Shown here in pieces: positions 42,447 to 51,633 of a stretch of DNA of 62,584 nucleotides; the stretch's first letter is position 1; each line of letters opens with the position of its first letter. The stretch covers positions 30,987 through 93,570 of the forward strand of contig VRUL01000020.1 in the NCBI GenBank assembly GCA_019456145.1, written 5' to 3'. The notes under the pieces are model-generated. The model was not told the origin of the DNA, made no database searches, and saw only the letters and a list, made by a program, of their open reading frames with translations. The position numbers and the translations under genes are program-made. Origin of the DNA: Planctomycetota bacterium. GTDB taxonomy: Bacteria; Planctomycetota; Phycisphaerae; Sedimentisphaerales; Anaerobacaceae.

Positions 42447-43148
42447 ATGAGAATAATGGCCAACATTGATATTTCAGGGCAATCAGATCAAGAAATTGAA
42501 ATTGCAATAGATGATAAAACATATCTCAAAGGCAGCCTATGCGTCCCAAGGGGAGCAAGAGGGATTGTTTTATTTGCGCACGGAAGTGGTAGTAGCAGAT
42601 TTAGCCCGCGCAATCGTTATGTTGCAGCTACATTCCAGCAAATGGGTCTTGCGACTTTATTAATGGATCTCTTGACTAAAGAAGAAGAATTGATTGATTT
42701 AGAGACAAGACAGTTGAGATTTGACATTGAGTTGCTCAGCAAAAGGGTTGTCCATGCAACAAGGTGGCTTTTAGAAAATAAGGAAACCGGCAACTTAAAA
42801 ATAGCGTATTTCGGCTCCAGCACCGGCGCTTCCGCTGCTTTGTCAGCGGCTGCTGATCTGAACACAATAATTACAGCAGTGGTATCACGGGGCGGACGTC
42901 CTGACCTGGCAGGAGATAAACTAACGAAAGTGAAAGCATCTACACTTTTGATTGTAGGTGGTAATGATCCGATTGTAATCGACATAAATCAAGATGCTAT
43001 GAAAGAACTTCATGCAGAGAAAAAACTTGTGATTATACCAGGTGCCACACATCTCTTTGAAGAGCCTGGTACACTGGAACAAGTGGCTGACTTAGCAGCT
43101 CAATGGTTTGTACGGTATCTTCATGATAAGAACTGTTCTTTTAAGTAA
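42447..43148 (+). CDS. Dienelactone hydrolase-like alpha/beta hydrolase
   Basis: 233 aa alpha/beta hydrolase. Nucleophile elbow GSSTGAS (Ser), acid in GGNDPIV and His in GATHLFEEPG form the triad. Oxyanion region FAHGSGSSRFSPRNRYVA is characteristic of the hydrolases fused with COG1926 phosphoribosyltransferases. Natural substrate unknown. ATG 42456 is an alternative start. Last intact gene of the three-gene cassette. Confidence 0.87.
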   Translation: MRIMANIDISGQSDQEIEIAIDDKTYLKGSLCVPRGARGIVLFAHGSGSSRFSPRNRYVAATFQQMGLATLLMDLLTKEEELIDLETRQLRFDIELLSKRVVHATRWLLENKETGNLKIAYFGSSTGASAALSAAADLNTIITAVVSRGGRPDLAGDKLTKVKASTLLIVGGNDPIVIDINQDAMKELHAEKKLVIIPGATHLFEEPGTLEQVADLAAQWFVRYLHDKNCSFK

Positions 43149-43164
43149 CACCGGGGGTGTTCTT

Positions 43165-43494
43165 ATGAAAAAAATGACCGAACAAAATTTAATCAATGCT
43201 TTTGGCGGAGAAAGTCAGGCTCATATGCGATACCTGCACTTTGCAGATAAAGCTGATAAAGAGAGCTTTCCAAACGTCGCAAGGTGATTCCATGCCATTT
43301 CCCACGCAGAGTATATTCAAGCCGGTGATCACTATAATGAACTTAAATATTTAGATGGAGGATTTGTCGCTAACAGCATAGCCGCCGCCCACGAAATAGC
43401 GGATAATTTGGAGGAGACACTCGATGAGCAGATAAGCCGTCCGGTTAATATTACCGTTCACATTGAGCCGGACACACCTTCCTTGAGGAAGTAA
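43165..43494 (+). pseudogene. Rubrerythrin fragment fused in frame to the CDF tail
   Basis: Residues 1-68 read as a rubrerythrin N-terminus (MTEQNLINAFGGESQAHMRY, then NVAR, FHAISHAEYIQAGDHYNELK), carrying the first di-iron ligands. A TGA at 43285-43287 interrupts it where the family has Leu. At 43375 the sequence switches, still in frame, to the CDF 3' end and stops at 43494. So it is a chimera of two genes, broken by one stop. Rubrerythrins detoxify peroxide in anaerobes. Confidence 0.85.
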
Positions 43495-43495
43495 G
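43375..43495 (+). repeat. CDF 3'-end repeat, copy B
   Basis: Second copy of 39151-39271. Nine differences, eight of them synonymous, as expected if this copy came from a working homologue rather than from a decaying duplicate. Confidence 0.9.
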
Positions 43496-43722
43496 CTGCA
43501 AGATTCAAGATACAAGACTTTGGTCTCCGGTCGTTAGTCTTCCATCCTGTTTTTTGACGACGCCCAAATTTCCATGCCTTGTCTTCGGTGCTAAACACCT
43601 AAATAATATCGAAAGGCTTTGCGAGTGAGCACAGTATAGAATAGAATGCTTTACCTTTATGTGGAGTTTTGTTCGTTTAGATACGGCTTGACCAGACAAT
43701 AGCAATAGGAGTAGCTTCCGTA
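43495..43722. other. Intergenic region before acuC
   Basis: 228 bases at the right edge of the island. No gene, repeat or clear promoter seen. GGAG at 43709 precedes acuC. Confidence 0.5.
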
Positions 43723-44853
43723 ATGAGAAAGGCTGCATTTATTTATTCGCCTGAGCTGGAGAAGTACAGTTATCCGCCGGAGCATCCGTTTAATACTATC
43801 CGGCCTAAAAAAACTCGAGAGATTGTAAGTTCTATGGGACTGCTTTCCGGCAGCGGCAGAAGCGAAGCAGCTCCTGTTCCAGCCGACAGAATCGTATTGA
43901 AGAAATTCCACTCAGCCCGTTATCTGCACGCATTGAAAGTCGCCAGCGAGAAACATTGGAACACTGAAGCTTTTAATATGGGACTCGGCACCGAGGATTG
44001 TCCTATCTTCGAACGATTATATGACTATACGGTGCTGGCTGCTGGTGGGACACTGACCGCTGCAAAGTTGATTCTTTCAGATTCGGCAGATGTGGCGTTT
44101 AATCCGTCAGGAGGATTTCATCACGCAGGGCCTGAACGGGCTTCCGGTTTTTGCTATATCAATGACGTGGCTCTGGCTTGTACTATATTAGCAGAACAAG
44201 GAAGACGTGTTCTATATCTGGATGTGGACGTTCATCATGGCGACGGCGTTGCGTATGCATTTTACGACCGCTGTGATGTGATGACCATATCGTTACACGA
44301 GAACCCACGGCTGCTGTTTCCCGGAACGGGATTCGAAGATGAAATCGGCACGGGCCAGGGAAAGGGCTACTGTGTGAATGTTCCTCTTCCGGTTGGCACG
44401 TATGACCAGGCGTATATAAAGGCGTTCGAAACTATCGCTCGGCCGTTAATTGAGGCCTTCGGCCCCGATGTAATTGTTTTTGAGTTAGGGGCTGATGCTC
44501 TTGCGGGCGACCCTCTTGCGCATCTATATTTGACTAATAATGTTTATGCCGAGATCATAAACTATCTGTTAAGCCTTGACAAACCGATCCTTGCAACAGG
44601 CGGCGGGGGGTACAATATTGAGAATACTGTAAGGGCCTGGGCCCTTGCCTGGTGTGTTTTGTGTGGTGCTGATAGTGAGGGTCCCGCGAGTCCTGTTACC
44701 GGCGGTGTTAACTCCGGAAGTACAGGCGGGCCGGGGGATTTACGGGATGGGCCGCTGCCGGTAAAAAAACAACAGCGTGAAACAGTAACACGTGCGATAG
44801 AAGCCACAATAGAGGCGGTTAAAGCGAATGTCTTTGGTGTTCACGGCCTCTAA
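43723..44853 (+). CDS. acuC: AcuC-like class I/II histone deacetylase family protein
   Basis: 376 aa. Zinc-dependent deacetylase fold: NPSGGFHHAGPERASGFCYI, metal ligands in LDVDVHHGDG, the catalytic LHENPRLLFPGTG region, ELGADALAGDPLAH and GGGGYNIENT. In Bacillus AcuC removes acetyl groups from acetyl-CoA synthetase and restores its activity. Here the acs gene sits directly downstream in convergent orientation with only 26 bases between, supporting the same pairing. A Gly/Ser-rich linker (SPVTGGVNSGSTGGPGD) near 330 is extra. Confidence 0.92.
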   Translation: MRKAAFIYSPELEKYSYPPEHPFNTIRPKKTREIVSSMGLLSGSGRSEAAPVPADRIVLKKFHSARYLHALKVASEKHWNTEAFNMGLGTEDCPIFERLYDYTVLAAGGTLTAAKLILSDSADVAFNPSGGFHHAGPERASGFCYINDVALACTILAEQGRRVLYLDVDVHHGDGVAYAFYDRCDVMTISLHENPRLLFPGTGFEDEIGTGQGKGYCVNVPLPVGTYDQAYIKAFETIARPLIEAFGPDVIVFELGADALAGDPLAHLYLTNNVYAEIINYLLSLDKPILATGGGGYNIENTVRAWALAWCVLCGADSEGPASPVTGGVNSGSTGGPGDLRDGPLPVKKQQRETVTRAIEATIEAVKANVFGVHGL

Positions 44854-44879
44854 TCAGTGTTCAACGTATCCGCTATTAT

Positions 44880-46859
44880 CTATCCTCGACCTTTAATCAA
44901 GTTCTCGACTACACCTGGGTCTGCCAGTGTGGAAATGTCACCGAGGTTGTCCGTGTTGTTTTCAGCTATCTTTCGCAAAATTCGCCGCATAATCTTGCCG
45001 GAGCGGGTCTTTGGAAGTGCCGGGGCAAACTGAATTGCCTCAGGCGTTGCGATAGGCCCGATTTCGTTTCGCACGTGCTTAACAAGCTCCTTCTTAAGCT
45101 CCTCACTTTCGTCGACGCCGTTTACAAGGGTAACAAAGGCATACAGAGCCTGCCCTTTAATTTCATGAGGCATTGGCGTAACCGCAGCCTCGGCAACCTT
45201 TGCATGGCTGACAAGGGCGCTTTCAACCTCGGCGGTCCCGATACGGTGCCCGGAAACATTAACCACGTCGTCGATTCTGCCCATTAGCCAGTAATCACCA
45301 TCCTCATCGATACGGCAGCCATCGCCGGCGAAATAAATATTATCGAACATTGTGAAGTATGTATCTATAAACCTCTCGTGGTCTCCCCACATGGTGCGCA
45401 TTATTCCGGGCCACGGTTTGCGTATACAGAGCTTCCCGCCCTCGTTTACGCCGCATTGGCTTCCATCGTCGCGAAGTATAACCGGGTCAACACCGAAGAA
45501 AGGCCGAGAAGCACTGCCCGGTTTCAGCGTATGTGCTCCCGGCAGGGGTGTGATTAAGATGCCGCCGGTCTCAGTCTGCCACCAGGTATCCACAATCGGG
45601 CAACTGTTGCGGCCTATCTTCTCATAGTACCACATCCAGGCTTCAGGATTTATTGGCTCGCCAACACTACCAAGAATCCTCATCGAATCCAGCTTATATT
45701 TAGCGGGCCATTCGTCGCCAAACCGCATAAGGGCGCGAATAGCCGTTGGCGCGGTATAGAAAACAGTGACGCCGAATTTATCACAAATCTGCCAGAAACG
45801 TCCGGCGTCCGGGTAAGTTGGGACCCCTTCGAACATCAGTGTTGTTGCACCGTTTGCAAGCGGGCCGTAGACAATGTAGCTGTGTCCGGTCACCCAGCCA
45901 ATGTCGGCAGTGCACCAGTAAATATCGTCGTCATGAATATTGAAAATAAACTTGTGGGTAAGAGTAACATGCAACAGGTATCCACCTGTAGTGTGGACAA
46001 CACCCTTTGGTTTACCGGTTGAGCCGGACGTGTAAAGTATAAACAGCGGGTCGTCAGCATTCATGTGTTCAGCTTCACATTGCTCTGCGGCGTTGGCCAT
46101 TTCGTCGTGATACCACGTGTCCCTGTCGTTTTTTATATCGCAGGGGTCATCATTAACTTTGACGACTATAACACTTTCAATCGTGGGTGTTTTTTCCAAT
46201 GCGGCATCTGCAATACTCTTTAGCTTGATATGCTTTCCAGCGCGCAAGGAGACATTGGAGGTAATGAGCATTTTGCAGTCGGAGTCGTTAATACGGCCTT
46301 CGATGGCATCCGAGCTGAAACCGCCGAAAATAATCGAGTGAATCGCGCCGATACGTGCACAGGCAAGCATAACTATCGGGAGTTCCGGGACCATCGGCAG
46401 GTAAATCGCCACCCGGTCGCCTTTTTTTATGCTTTTTGATTTCAAAACGTTCGCGAATTTACAAACTTGCAAATGCAGTTCTTCATAGGTGAATTTCCTG
46501 ATATCATCTTCTGCCTCACCCTGCCAAATCAGCGCCGTTTTTTTTGCGGTCTCAGTTCCAAGATGACGGTCGAGGCAGTTATAAGTAACGTTAAGCTCGC
46601 CATCGGCGAACCATGTGTGCTCAATTTTGCGGCCCTTTGTGTCCCATGTGTACTCCTGAGCCCTGGTCGGTTCCTTAAACCATGTTAAGGTCTTTGCCTG
46701 TTCCAGCCAGAAGCCGTTAGGGTCTTTAATTGACTTCTCCCACATTTGTTGATACTGCTCCTGGCCGGCTATATAAGCATTATCCTTAACTGACTGGGGC
46801 GGTGGAAATGTCCGCTTCTCACTCATAAGAGAATCAATAGCTTTTTGCTCTGTTCCCAC
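44880..46859 (-). CDS. acs: Acetyl-CoA synthetase
   Basis: 659 aa, cytoplasmic. AMP-forming ligase: acetate, ATP and CoA give acetyl-CoA. Motifs LYTSGSTGKPKGVVHTTGGY (P-loop-like A3), WWQTETGG (A5), YFAGDGCRIDEDGDYWLMGR (A8 hinge) and PKTRSGKIMRRILRKI, whose Lys is the known acetylation target of the family. Start is GTG 46859 with AAAGGAG upstream. The facing acuC gene probably encodes its deacetylase. Confidence 0.97.
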   Translation of the reverse strand: MGTEQKAIDSLMSEKRTFPPPQSVKDNAYIAGQEQYQQMWEKSIKDPNGFWLEQAKTLTWFKEPTRAQEYTWDTKGRKIEHTWFADGELNVTYNCLDRHLGTETAKKTALIWQGEAEDDIRKFTYEELHLQVCKFANVLKSKSIKKGDRVAIYLPMVPELPIVMLACARIGAIHSIIFGGFSSDAIEGRINDSDCKMLITSNVSLRAGKHIKLKSIADAALEKTPTIESVIVVKVNDDPCDIKNDRDTWYHDEMANAAEQCEAEHMNADDPLFILYTSGSTGKPKGVVHTTGGYLLHVTLTHKFIFNIHDDDIYWCTADIGWVTGHSYIVYGPLANGATTLMFEGVPTYPDAGRFWQICDKFGVTVFYTAPTAIRALMRFGDEWPAKYKLDSMRILGSVGEPINPEAWMWYYEKIGRNSCPIVDTWWQTETGGILITPLPGAHTLKPGSASRPFFGVDPVILRDDGSQCGVNEGGKLCIRKPWPGIMRTMWGDHERFIDTYFTMFDNIYFAGDGCRIDEDGDYWLMGRIDDVVNVSGHRIGTAEVESALVSHAKVAEAAVTPMPHEIKGQALYAFVTLVNGVDESEELKKELVKHVRNEIGPIATPEAIQFAPALPKTRSGKIMRRILRKIAENNTDNLGDISTLADPGVVENLIKGRG

Positions 46860-47180
46860 GATGGTCTCCTTTATTCGTAATTGAAATGCATCGTTCCTTA
46901 ATAGCTACTAAACAAAAACCTGCCAATCGCGTACAGTATTCAAGCTCTTAACGAAAAAGTCAACTGAAAAAATACTGATCCATATAGTTCACCGGCAATG
47001 GATTTTAGTGGATTTTCCTTAATATTTATTCTATTGTGTGACGAAGACTTATAGGCAACAGGATTGAGAATCTAAGCTATGGAGTTTGTGTAAATTACTA
47101 AATAACAACAGTTTGTGTTCGGTAGGGGGGCGGGAAGCCTGAATCCTGTCTCCCCGATTTTTTGTAGATTGGGAATTTCT
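46860..47180. other. Divergent intergenic region acs / fmdB
   Basis: About 320 bases. AT-rich near 46990-47040. I see no gene, repeat or confident promoter. Confidence 0.5.
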
Positions 47181-47396
47181 ATGCCTATTTATGAGTATAA
47201 ATGCGGTAAGTGCGGTAAGATAAATGAGCTTTTGGAAAACTTCTCCAGCAGTCCGGGAAAAGGCAAAAGCTGCAAATACTGCGGCAGTAAAAAACTCCAG
47301 AAGCAACTCTCAATATTTGCCCCGCGAATAAAGGAAGGCGCCTCAAAGAAGTGCTACGGTTGCACCGACAACACTTGCCCGCATTCAGGCAATTAA
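47181..47396 (+). CDS. FmdB-family zinc ribbon protein
   Basis: 71 aa. [20 protein letters not shown] then [14 protein letters not shown] is the FmdB zinc ribbon with its two CxxC knuckles, and a short Cys-containing tail ([11 protein letters not shown]) follows. FmdB proteins were proposed as regulators of formamidase/amidase genes, but the role of most is unknown. The ATG at 47181 gives the family N-terminus; the longer frame from 47115 is not supported. It lies 40 bases before leuS. Confidence 0.88.
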   Translation: MPIYEYKCGKCGKINELLENFSSSPGKGKSCKYCGSKKLQKQLSIFAPRIKEGASKKCYGCTDNTCPHSGN

Positions 47397-47436
47397 GTTT
47401 CCATGTTGGCCTATTAAGGAGGCCAAAGAAGGACGA

Positions 47437-50010
47437 ATGAACGTGAAAAAGGTCGGCTACGACTTCAATGCAATAGAAAAGAAATGGCAGCGGTTCTGGG
47501 AAGAGCACAAGACATTCAAAGCAAACGACTTCGATGATTCCAGACCTAAATACTACGTGCTGGACATGTTTCCCTATCCGAGCGCTGCCGGCCTGCACGT
47601 TGGCCATCCGGAAGGTTATACAGCAAGCGATATCGTTGCCCGGTATAAAAGAATGAAAGGCTTCAACGTTCTGCACCCTATGGGCTACGATGCCTTCGGC
47701 CTGCCGGCAGAACAATATGCCGTAAAGACCGGAACAGACCCAAAAACAACGACACAGAAAAATGTAGATAATATCCGAAAACAAATCAAGTCGCTGGGCT
47801 TTAGCTATGACTGGGACCGCGAAGTCAATACGACCGACCCGAATTATTATAAGTGGACTCAGTGGATATTCCTGAAGCTCTTCAACAGTTACTACGACGA
47901 AACGCAGCAAAAAGCCAAGCCGATTGAACAACTACCGGTTCCCGATGGATTAAATGCAGCCGAGAAGCAAGAGTATATAGACGACCATCGCTTGGCTTAT
48001 GAGGCCGAGGTGGCCGTTAACTGGTGCCCGGAGCTTGGGACGGTCCTGGCGAATGAGGAAGTCATCGGAGGCGTGAGTGAACGCGGCGGTCATCCGGTAA
48101 TCAGAAAGCCGATGCGCCAGTGGATGCTGCGAATAACAAAATACGCTGATCGGCTGCTTAGCGATTTGAACGAAGTGGATTGGCCATATTCGATAAAGAA
48201 ACTGCAAACCGATTGGATAGGCAGGAGTGACGGGGCGGATGTTGATTTCAAGGTCGATGGTTTTGATGAAACAATTGGCGTATTTACTACCCGGCCGGAT
48301 ACCTTGTTCGGCGCAACCTATATGGTATTGGCGCCGGAGCATCCGCTTGTAGATAAAATTACAAGTAAGGATAGAAAGGGAGCTGTTAATAAATATCGCC
48401 AAGAGGCCGCTCGTAAAAGCGATTTGGACAGAACGGATTTAGCCAAAGAAAAGACCGGCGAGCCGCTTGGAGCCTATGCAATAAATCCGGTGAATAATGA
48501 AAAGATTCCAATCTGGATAAGTGATTACGTTCTGATTACTTATGGCACCGGTGCCATCATGGCTGTGCCCGGCCACGACGAACGAGATTTTGAATTCGCA
48601 AAAGAATTCAAACTGCCGATAGTTCCAGTTGTTGAACCACAGAATAGTGAGGATGCCAAGCTGGTTAAGAAAGGCCAGTTGTGTTTTGTTGGTGATGGAA
48701 GGGCGATTAACAGCGGGCAATTCGATGGCCTTACAACAACTGAATTCAAAGAGCAGATTACAAACTGGCTGGTGGAAAAGGGTCTTGGTCAAGGATCTGT
48801 CAATTATAAGCTTCGTGACTGGCTTTTCAGCAGGCAGCGTTACTGGGGCGAGCCTTTCCCGATTCTGCATACCGGAGATGGCGGTCTTGTTGGGCTTACA
48901 GAAGAAGATTTGCCCTTAGAGCTGCCCATAGTTGAAAACTACAAGCCTGCAGGGACAGGCGAATCTCCATTAGCCAATATTGACAACTGGATAAATGTTG
49001 AGCTGGCCGATGGCTCAAAGGCCAGGCGTGAAACAAATACAATGCCCCAGTGGGCGGGCAGTTGCTGGTACTATTTGCGATACCTTGATCCTGAAAACAA
49101 CAGCCGGGGCTGGGATCCGGAAAAAGAAAAATACTGGATGCCTGTGGATTTGTATATCGGCGGCGCCGAACACGCCGTGCTGCACCTTTTATATTCACGG
49201 TTCTGGCACAAGCTGCTCTATGACCTCGGTTACGTCAGTACTAAAGAGCCGTTTAAGAAACTCATCAATCAGGGAATGATTCTTGGCGAAGACGGCCAGA
49301 AGATGAGCAAGTCACGCGGCAATGTAATCAATCCGGATAAGGTTATCGCAGACTACGGCGCAGATTCGATGCGGCTTTATGAAATGTTTATGGGGCCTTT
49401 GGAGGCGACCAAGCCCTGGAACATGCAGGGCGTCGAAGGCGTGCATCGATTCCTGCAAAAGGCCTGGCGAACAATTGTTGACGAGGATACAGGCAAACTC
49501 AACGATGCGGTAATTAACAGAGCCGCGACCGTAAGGGAGCGGTCGGATGAGCCGACACTCAGATTGTTACATCAAACAATAAAAAAAGTTGGTGACGATA
49601 TCGAGAGTTTCGGCTTTAATACCGCAATAAGCGCAATGATGATTTTTGTAAATCATCTTGGCAAAGAAAAGGTCAGGCCAAAATCGGTTGTTGAGAAATT
49701 CGTTTTAATTCTTGCTCCGTTCGCGCCTCATATTGCCGAGGAACTCTGGGAGAAATTAGGCCATAAAGACAGTTTGGTTTTCGAGCCCTGGCCCGAATAT
49801 GACTCCGAGCTTATCAAAGAAAAAGAGATCGAATTAGCCGTGCAGGTCAACGGAAAAATAAAGGACAGAATGGTTTTTTCCGCCGATGCGGACGAAGAGC
49901 TGATAAAACAAAAGGCTATTGCCAGTGAAAAAGTAATCGCCGCTATGGGCGGCAAGCCTGTTAAGAAAATTATTGTTGTTAAACCAAGAATAGTAAGCAT
50001 AATCACTTAA
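47437..50010 (+). CDS. leuS: Leucyl-tRNA synthetase
   Basis: 857 aa class Ia synthetase. HIGH motif as HVGH in [21 protein letters not shown] in [11 protein letters not shown], editing domain with [20 protein letters not shown], and C-terminal domain [13 protein letters not shown]. Charges tRNA-Leu. AAGGA precedes ATG. Starts a run of closely spaced genes to 53398. Confidence 0.98.
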   Translation: MNVKKVGYDFNAIEKKWQRFWEEHKTFKANDFDDSRPKYYVLDMFPYPSAAGLHVGHPEGYTASDIVARYKRMKGFNVLHPMGYDAFGLPAEQYAVKTGTDPKTTTQKNVDNIRKQIKSLGFSYDWDREVNTTDPNYYKWTQWIFLKLFNSYYDETQQKAKPIEQLPVPDGLNAAEKQEYIDDHRLAYEAEVAVNWCPELGTVLANEEVIGGVSERGGHPVIRKPMRQWMLRITKYADRLLSDLNEVDWPYSIKKLQTDWIGRSDGADVDFKVDGFDETIGVFTTRPDTLFGATYMVLAPEHPLVDKITSKDRKGAVNKYRQEAARKSDLDRTDLAKEKTGEPLGAYAINPVNNEKIPIWISDYVLITYGTGAIMAVPGHDERDFEFAKEFKLPIVPVVEPQNSEDAKLVKKGQLCFVGDGRAINSGQFDGLTTTEFKEQITNWLVEKGLGQGSVNYKLRDWLFSRQRYWGEPFPILHTGDGGLVGLTEEDLPLELPIVENYKPAGTGESPLANIDNWINVELADGSKARRETNTMPQWAGSCWYYLRYLDPENNSRGWDPEKEKYWMPVDLYIGGAEHAVLHLLYSRFWHKLLYDLGYVSTKEPFKKLINQGMILGEDGQKMSKSRGNVINPDKVIADYGADSMRLYEMFMGPLEATKPWNMQGVEGVHRFLQKAWRTIVDEDTGKLNDAVINRAATVRERSDEPTLRLLHQTIKKVGDDIESFGFNTAISAMMIFVNHLGKEKVRPKSVVEKFVLILAPFAPHIAEELWEKLGHKDSLVFEPWPEYDSELIKEKEIELAVQVNGKIKDRMVFSADADEELIKQKAIASEKVIAAMGGKPVKKIIVVKPRIVSIIT

Positions 50011-50030
50011 TCATATTTGTTATATAACGG

Positions 50031-50588
50031 ATGTGTACCGAAATTGAAGCAAAACTAAAGGTTGATTCGCTTCAGGACCCAGAGCGTAAGCTAAGTGAAG
50101 TCGGCGCCGAATTTTTGGAAGAGCAGTTACAAACAGATACGTACTTTGATGACGCCGGCGCAGCATTGAAAAGCGGAGACCGGGCACTTCGATTACGCCA
50201 ACAGAGTGCTGGTCAAAAAGAGAATACGTTTTTGACTTATAAAGGCGCCAAAGAAAAAAGCGATTTCAAGAAAAGGCGGGAGATAGAATTTGAAGTAGGA
50301 GACGGCGATTCGGCCCGGATGCTGCTTTCTGCGCTGGGATATGAAAAAAAATTGGTCTTTGAAAAAAAACGTCGTCTCTGGAAGTTTCACAACTGTATTG
50401 TTTGTCTGGACCAATTGCCGTTGTTAGGAAGTTTTGTGGAAATAGAAGGGCCCGATGGGAAAAGTATCACCGATGTGCAAAAGAGTTTAGGTTTGTCTGA
50501 TTTGCCGCACGTTGTCGAAAGTTATGCCTGTTTGATTGAGGAAAAGCTTCGTCAGCTTGGCAACAAGGAAAAACAGGTTTTTCTATAA
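50031..50588 (+). CDS. CYTH-domain protein (CyaB/thiamine-triphosphatase fold)
   Basis: 185 aa. The diagnostic ExExK motif is EIEAKLKV at residues 4-11; LRLRQQ, LTYKG, KKRREIEFEV and VEIEG follow, placing acidic and basic residues inside the tunnel fold that binds triphosphates with metals. Members hydrolyse inorganic or thiamine triphosphate or make cAMP; the specific role is not clear. It lies 20 bases after leuS and 18 before the kinase-like gene. Confidence 0.88.
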   Translation: MCTEIEAKLKVDSLQDPERKLSEVGAEFLEEQLQTDTYFDDAGAALKSGDRALRLRQQSAGQKENTFLTYKGAKEKSDFKKRREIEFEVGDGDSARMLLSALGYEKKLVFEKKRRLWKFHNCIVCLDQLPLLGSFVEIEGPDGKSITDVQKSLGLSDLPHVVESYACLIEEKLRQLGNKEKQVFL

Positions 50589-50606
50589 AAGCGCAGAGTC
50601 GCAATT

Positions 50607-51551
50607 ATGAAGCCAGATGATGGTTATATCGCCTATATCGTAAATCCCAAGTCCGGTGCCAGCAGCAGCAAACTGACGAGCCGGCGGTTTGAGCAATACC
50701 TTGTCAAAAAAGGATTCGATGTCAGGTCCAGTTTGACAACTTCCCTTGAAGATGCCTGCGAACTGGCTACCGATGCGGCGGTCGACTATGACTGTGCCAT
50801 GGTTGTTGTTGTCGGCGGTGATGGTACTGTTAGAGAGGTGGCACATGGTCTGGAAGGCAGTGACAAGCCGTTGCTGATAGTTCCCGGCGGGACAGAAAAT
50901 TTGCTGGCAAATGAATTAGGTTTTGATGAAAAACTAAAAACAATATTAAGGACATTTGAGGCCGGCTACATTCGACCTCTGGACCTGGGAAACGCGAATG
51001 GAAAATGTTTTACTTCTATATGTGGTTTTGGGTTTGACGGCCAAATAGTCAAATGTGTCAGCGAGCGGCGGGATGGACATATAGACCACTTTAATTACAT
51101 TGGTCCGATTTGGCAAACATTCTGGACTTATAAGTTTGCCCCGATGAAGGTGGAAGTAGACGGCGAAGAGATTTTTGACGGCAGAGGATTGGTTTTCGTT
51201 GGAAATATTTCAAGGTACGCAGTGGGGCTTCAGGTATTGCACTATGCCGATTTCGGTGATGGGCTGCTGGATGTTTGTATCTATAAATGTGCGTCTCGTG
51301 TACATTTGGTTAAGCATTCTGTGATGACGGTTTTCAAGCTGCACGCCAAAAGCAGCGACGTTGTATATCGTCAGGGCAAAAACATCGCTGTAAGTTCGCA
51401 GACTACTGAGATAGAGACTGAAATTGATGGTGACCCGGGGCCGGCTTTACCAATACAAATCAAAGTAATACCGCAGGCTGTAAATTTGATGGTACCCGAA
51501 GGCGCCAAGCCGGCAGGGATAAGAACAAGAATCATCAGAGCGATAGGGTAA
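50607..51551 (+). CDS. Diacylglycerol/lipid kinase family protein (YegS/BmrU type)
   Basis: 314 aa. NAD-kinase-like fold: nucleotide loop IVNPKSGASSSK, GGDGTVREVAHGL and PGGTENLLANEL, then the C-terminal beta domain ending VNLMVPEGAKPAG. The family phosphorylates diacylglycerol, sphingosine or related lipids with ATP. No membrane segment. Precedes the LPS gene kdsA but functional link is only inferred. Confidence 0.87.
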   Translation: MKPDDGYIAYIVNPKSGASSSKLTSRRFEQYLVKKGFDVRSSLTTSLEDACELATDAAVDYDCAMVVVVGGDGTVREVAHGLEGSDKPLLIVPGGTENLLANELGFDEKLKTILRTFEAGYIRPLDLGNANGKCFTSICGFGFDGQIVKCVSERRDGHIDHFNYIGPIWQTFWTYKFAPMKVEVDGEEIFDGRGLVFVGNISRYAVGLQVLHYADFGDGLLDVCIYKCASRVHLVKHSVMTVFKLHAKSSDVVYRQGKNIAVSSQTTEIETEIDGDPGPALPIQIKVIPQAVNLMVPEGAKPAGIRTRIIRAIG

Positions 51552-51558
51552 TTCAAAA

Positions 51559-51619
51559 TGCCTAAAGTCAAGTCAGTCAGGTTTCGTTGTGTTGCTATAA
51601 CTTTAGCTCACTTTAGGCA
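51559..51619 (+). promoter_or_regulatory. 10-bp inverted repeat before kdsA
   Basis: TGCCTAAAGT (51559-51568) and ACTTTAGGCA (51610-51619) are perfect inverted repeats around a 41-base loop, ending 14 bases before the kdsA start. It could be a dispersed repeat pair or a leader hairpin. Confidence 0.5.
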
Positions 51620-51633
51620 CTTTAGAACGAGAT

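Noticed and set aside
43285..43287. Internal TGA read as a selenocysteine codon
   Set aside because: The family has Leu at this position, not Cys, and no SECIS-like hairpin is visible just after it.
44880..46859. Propionyl-CoA synthetase instead of acs
   Set aside because: Length and overall motifs fit acetyl-CoA synthetase, including the WWQTETGG context, and acuC is adjacent.
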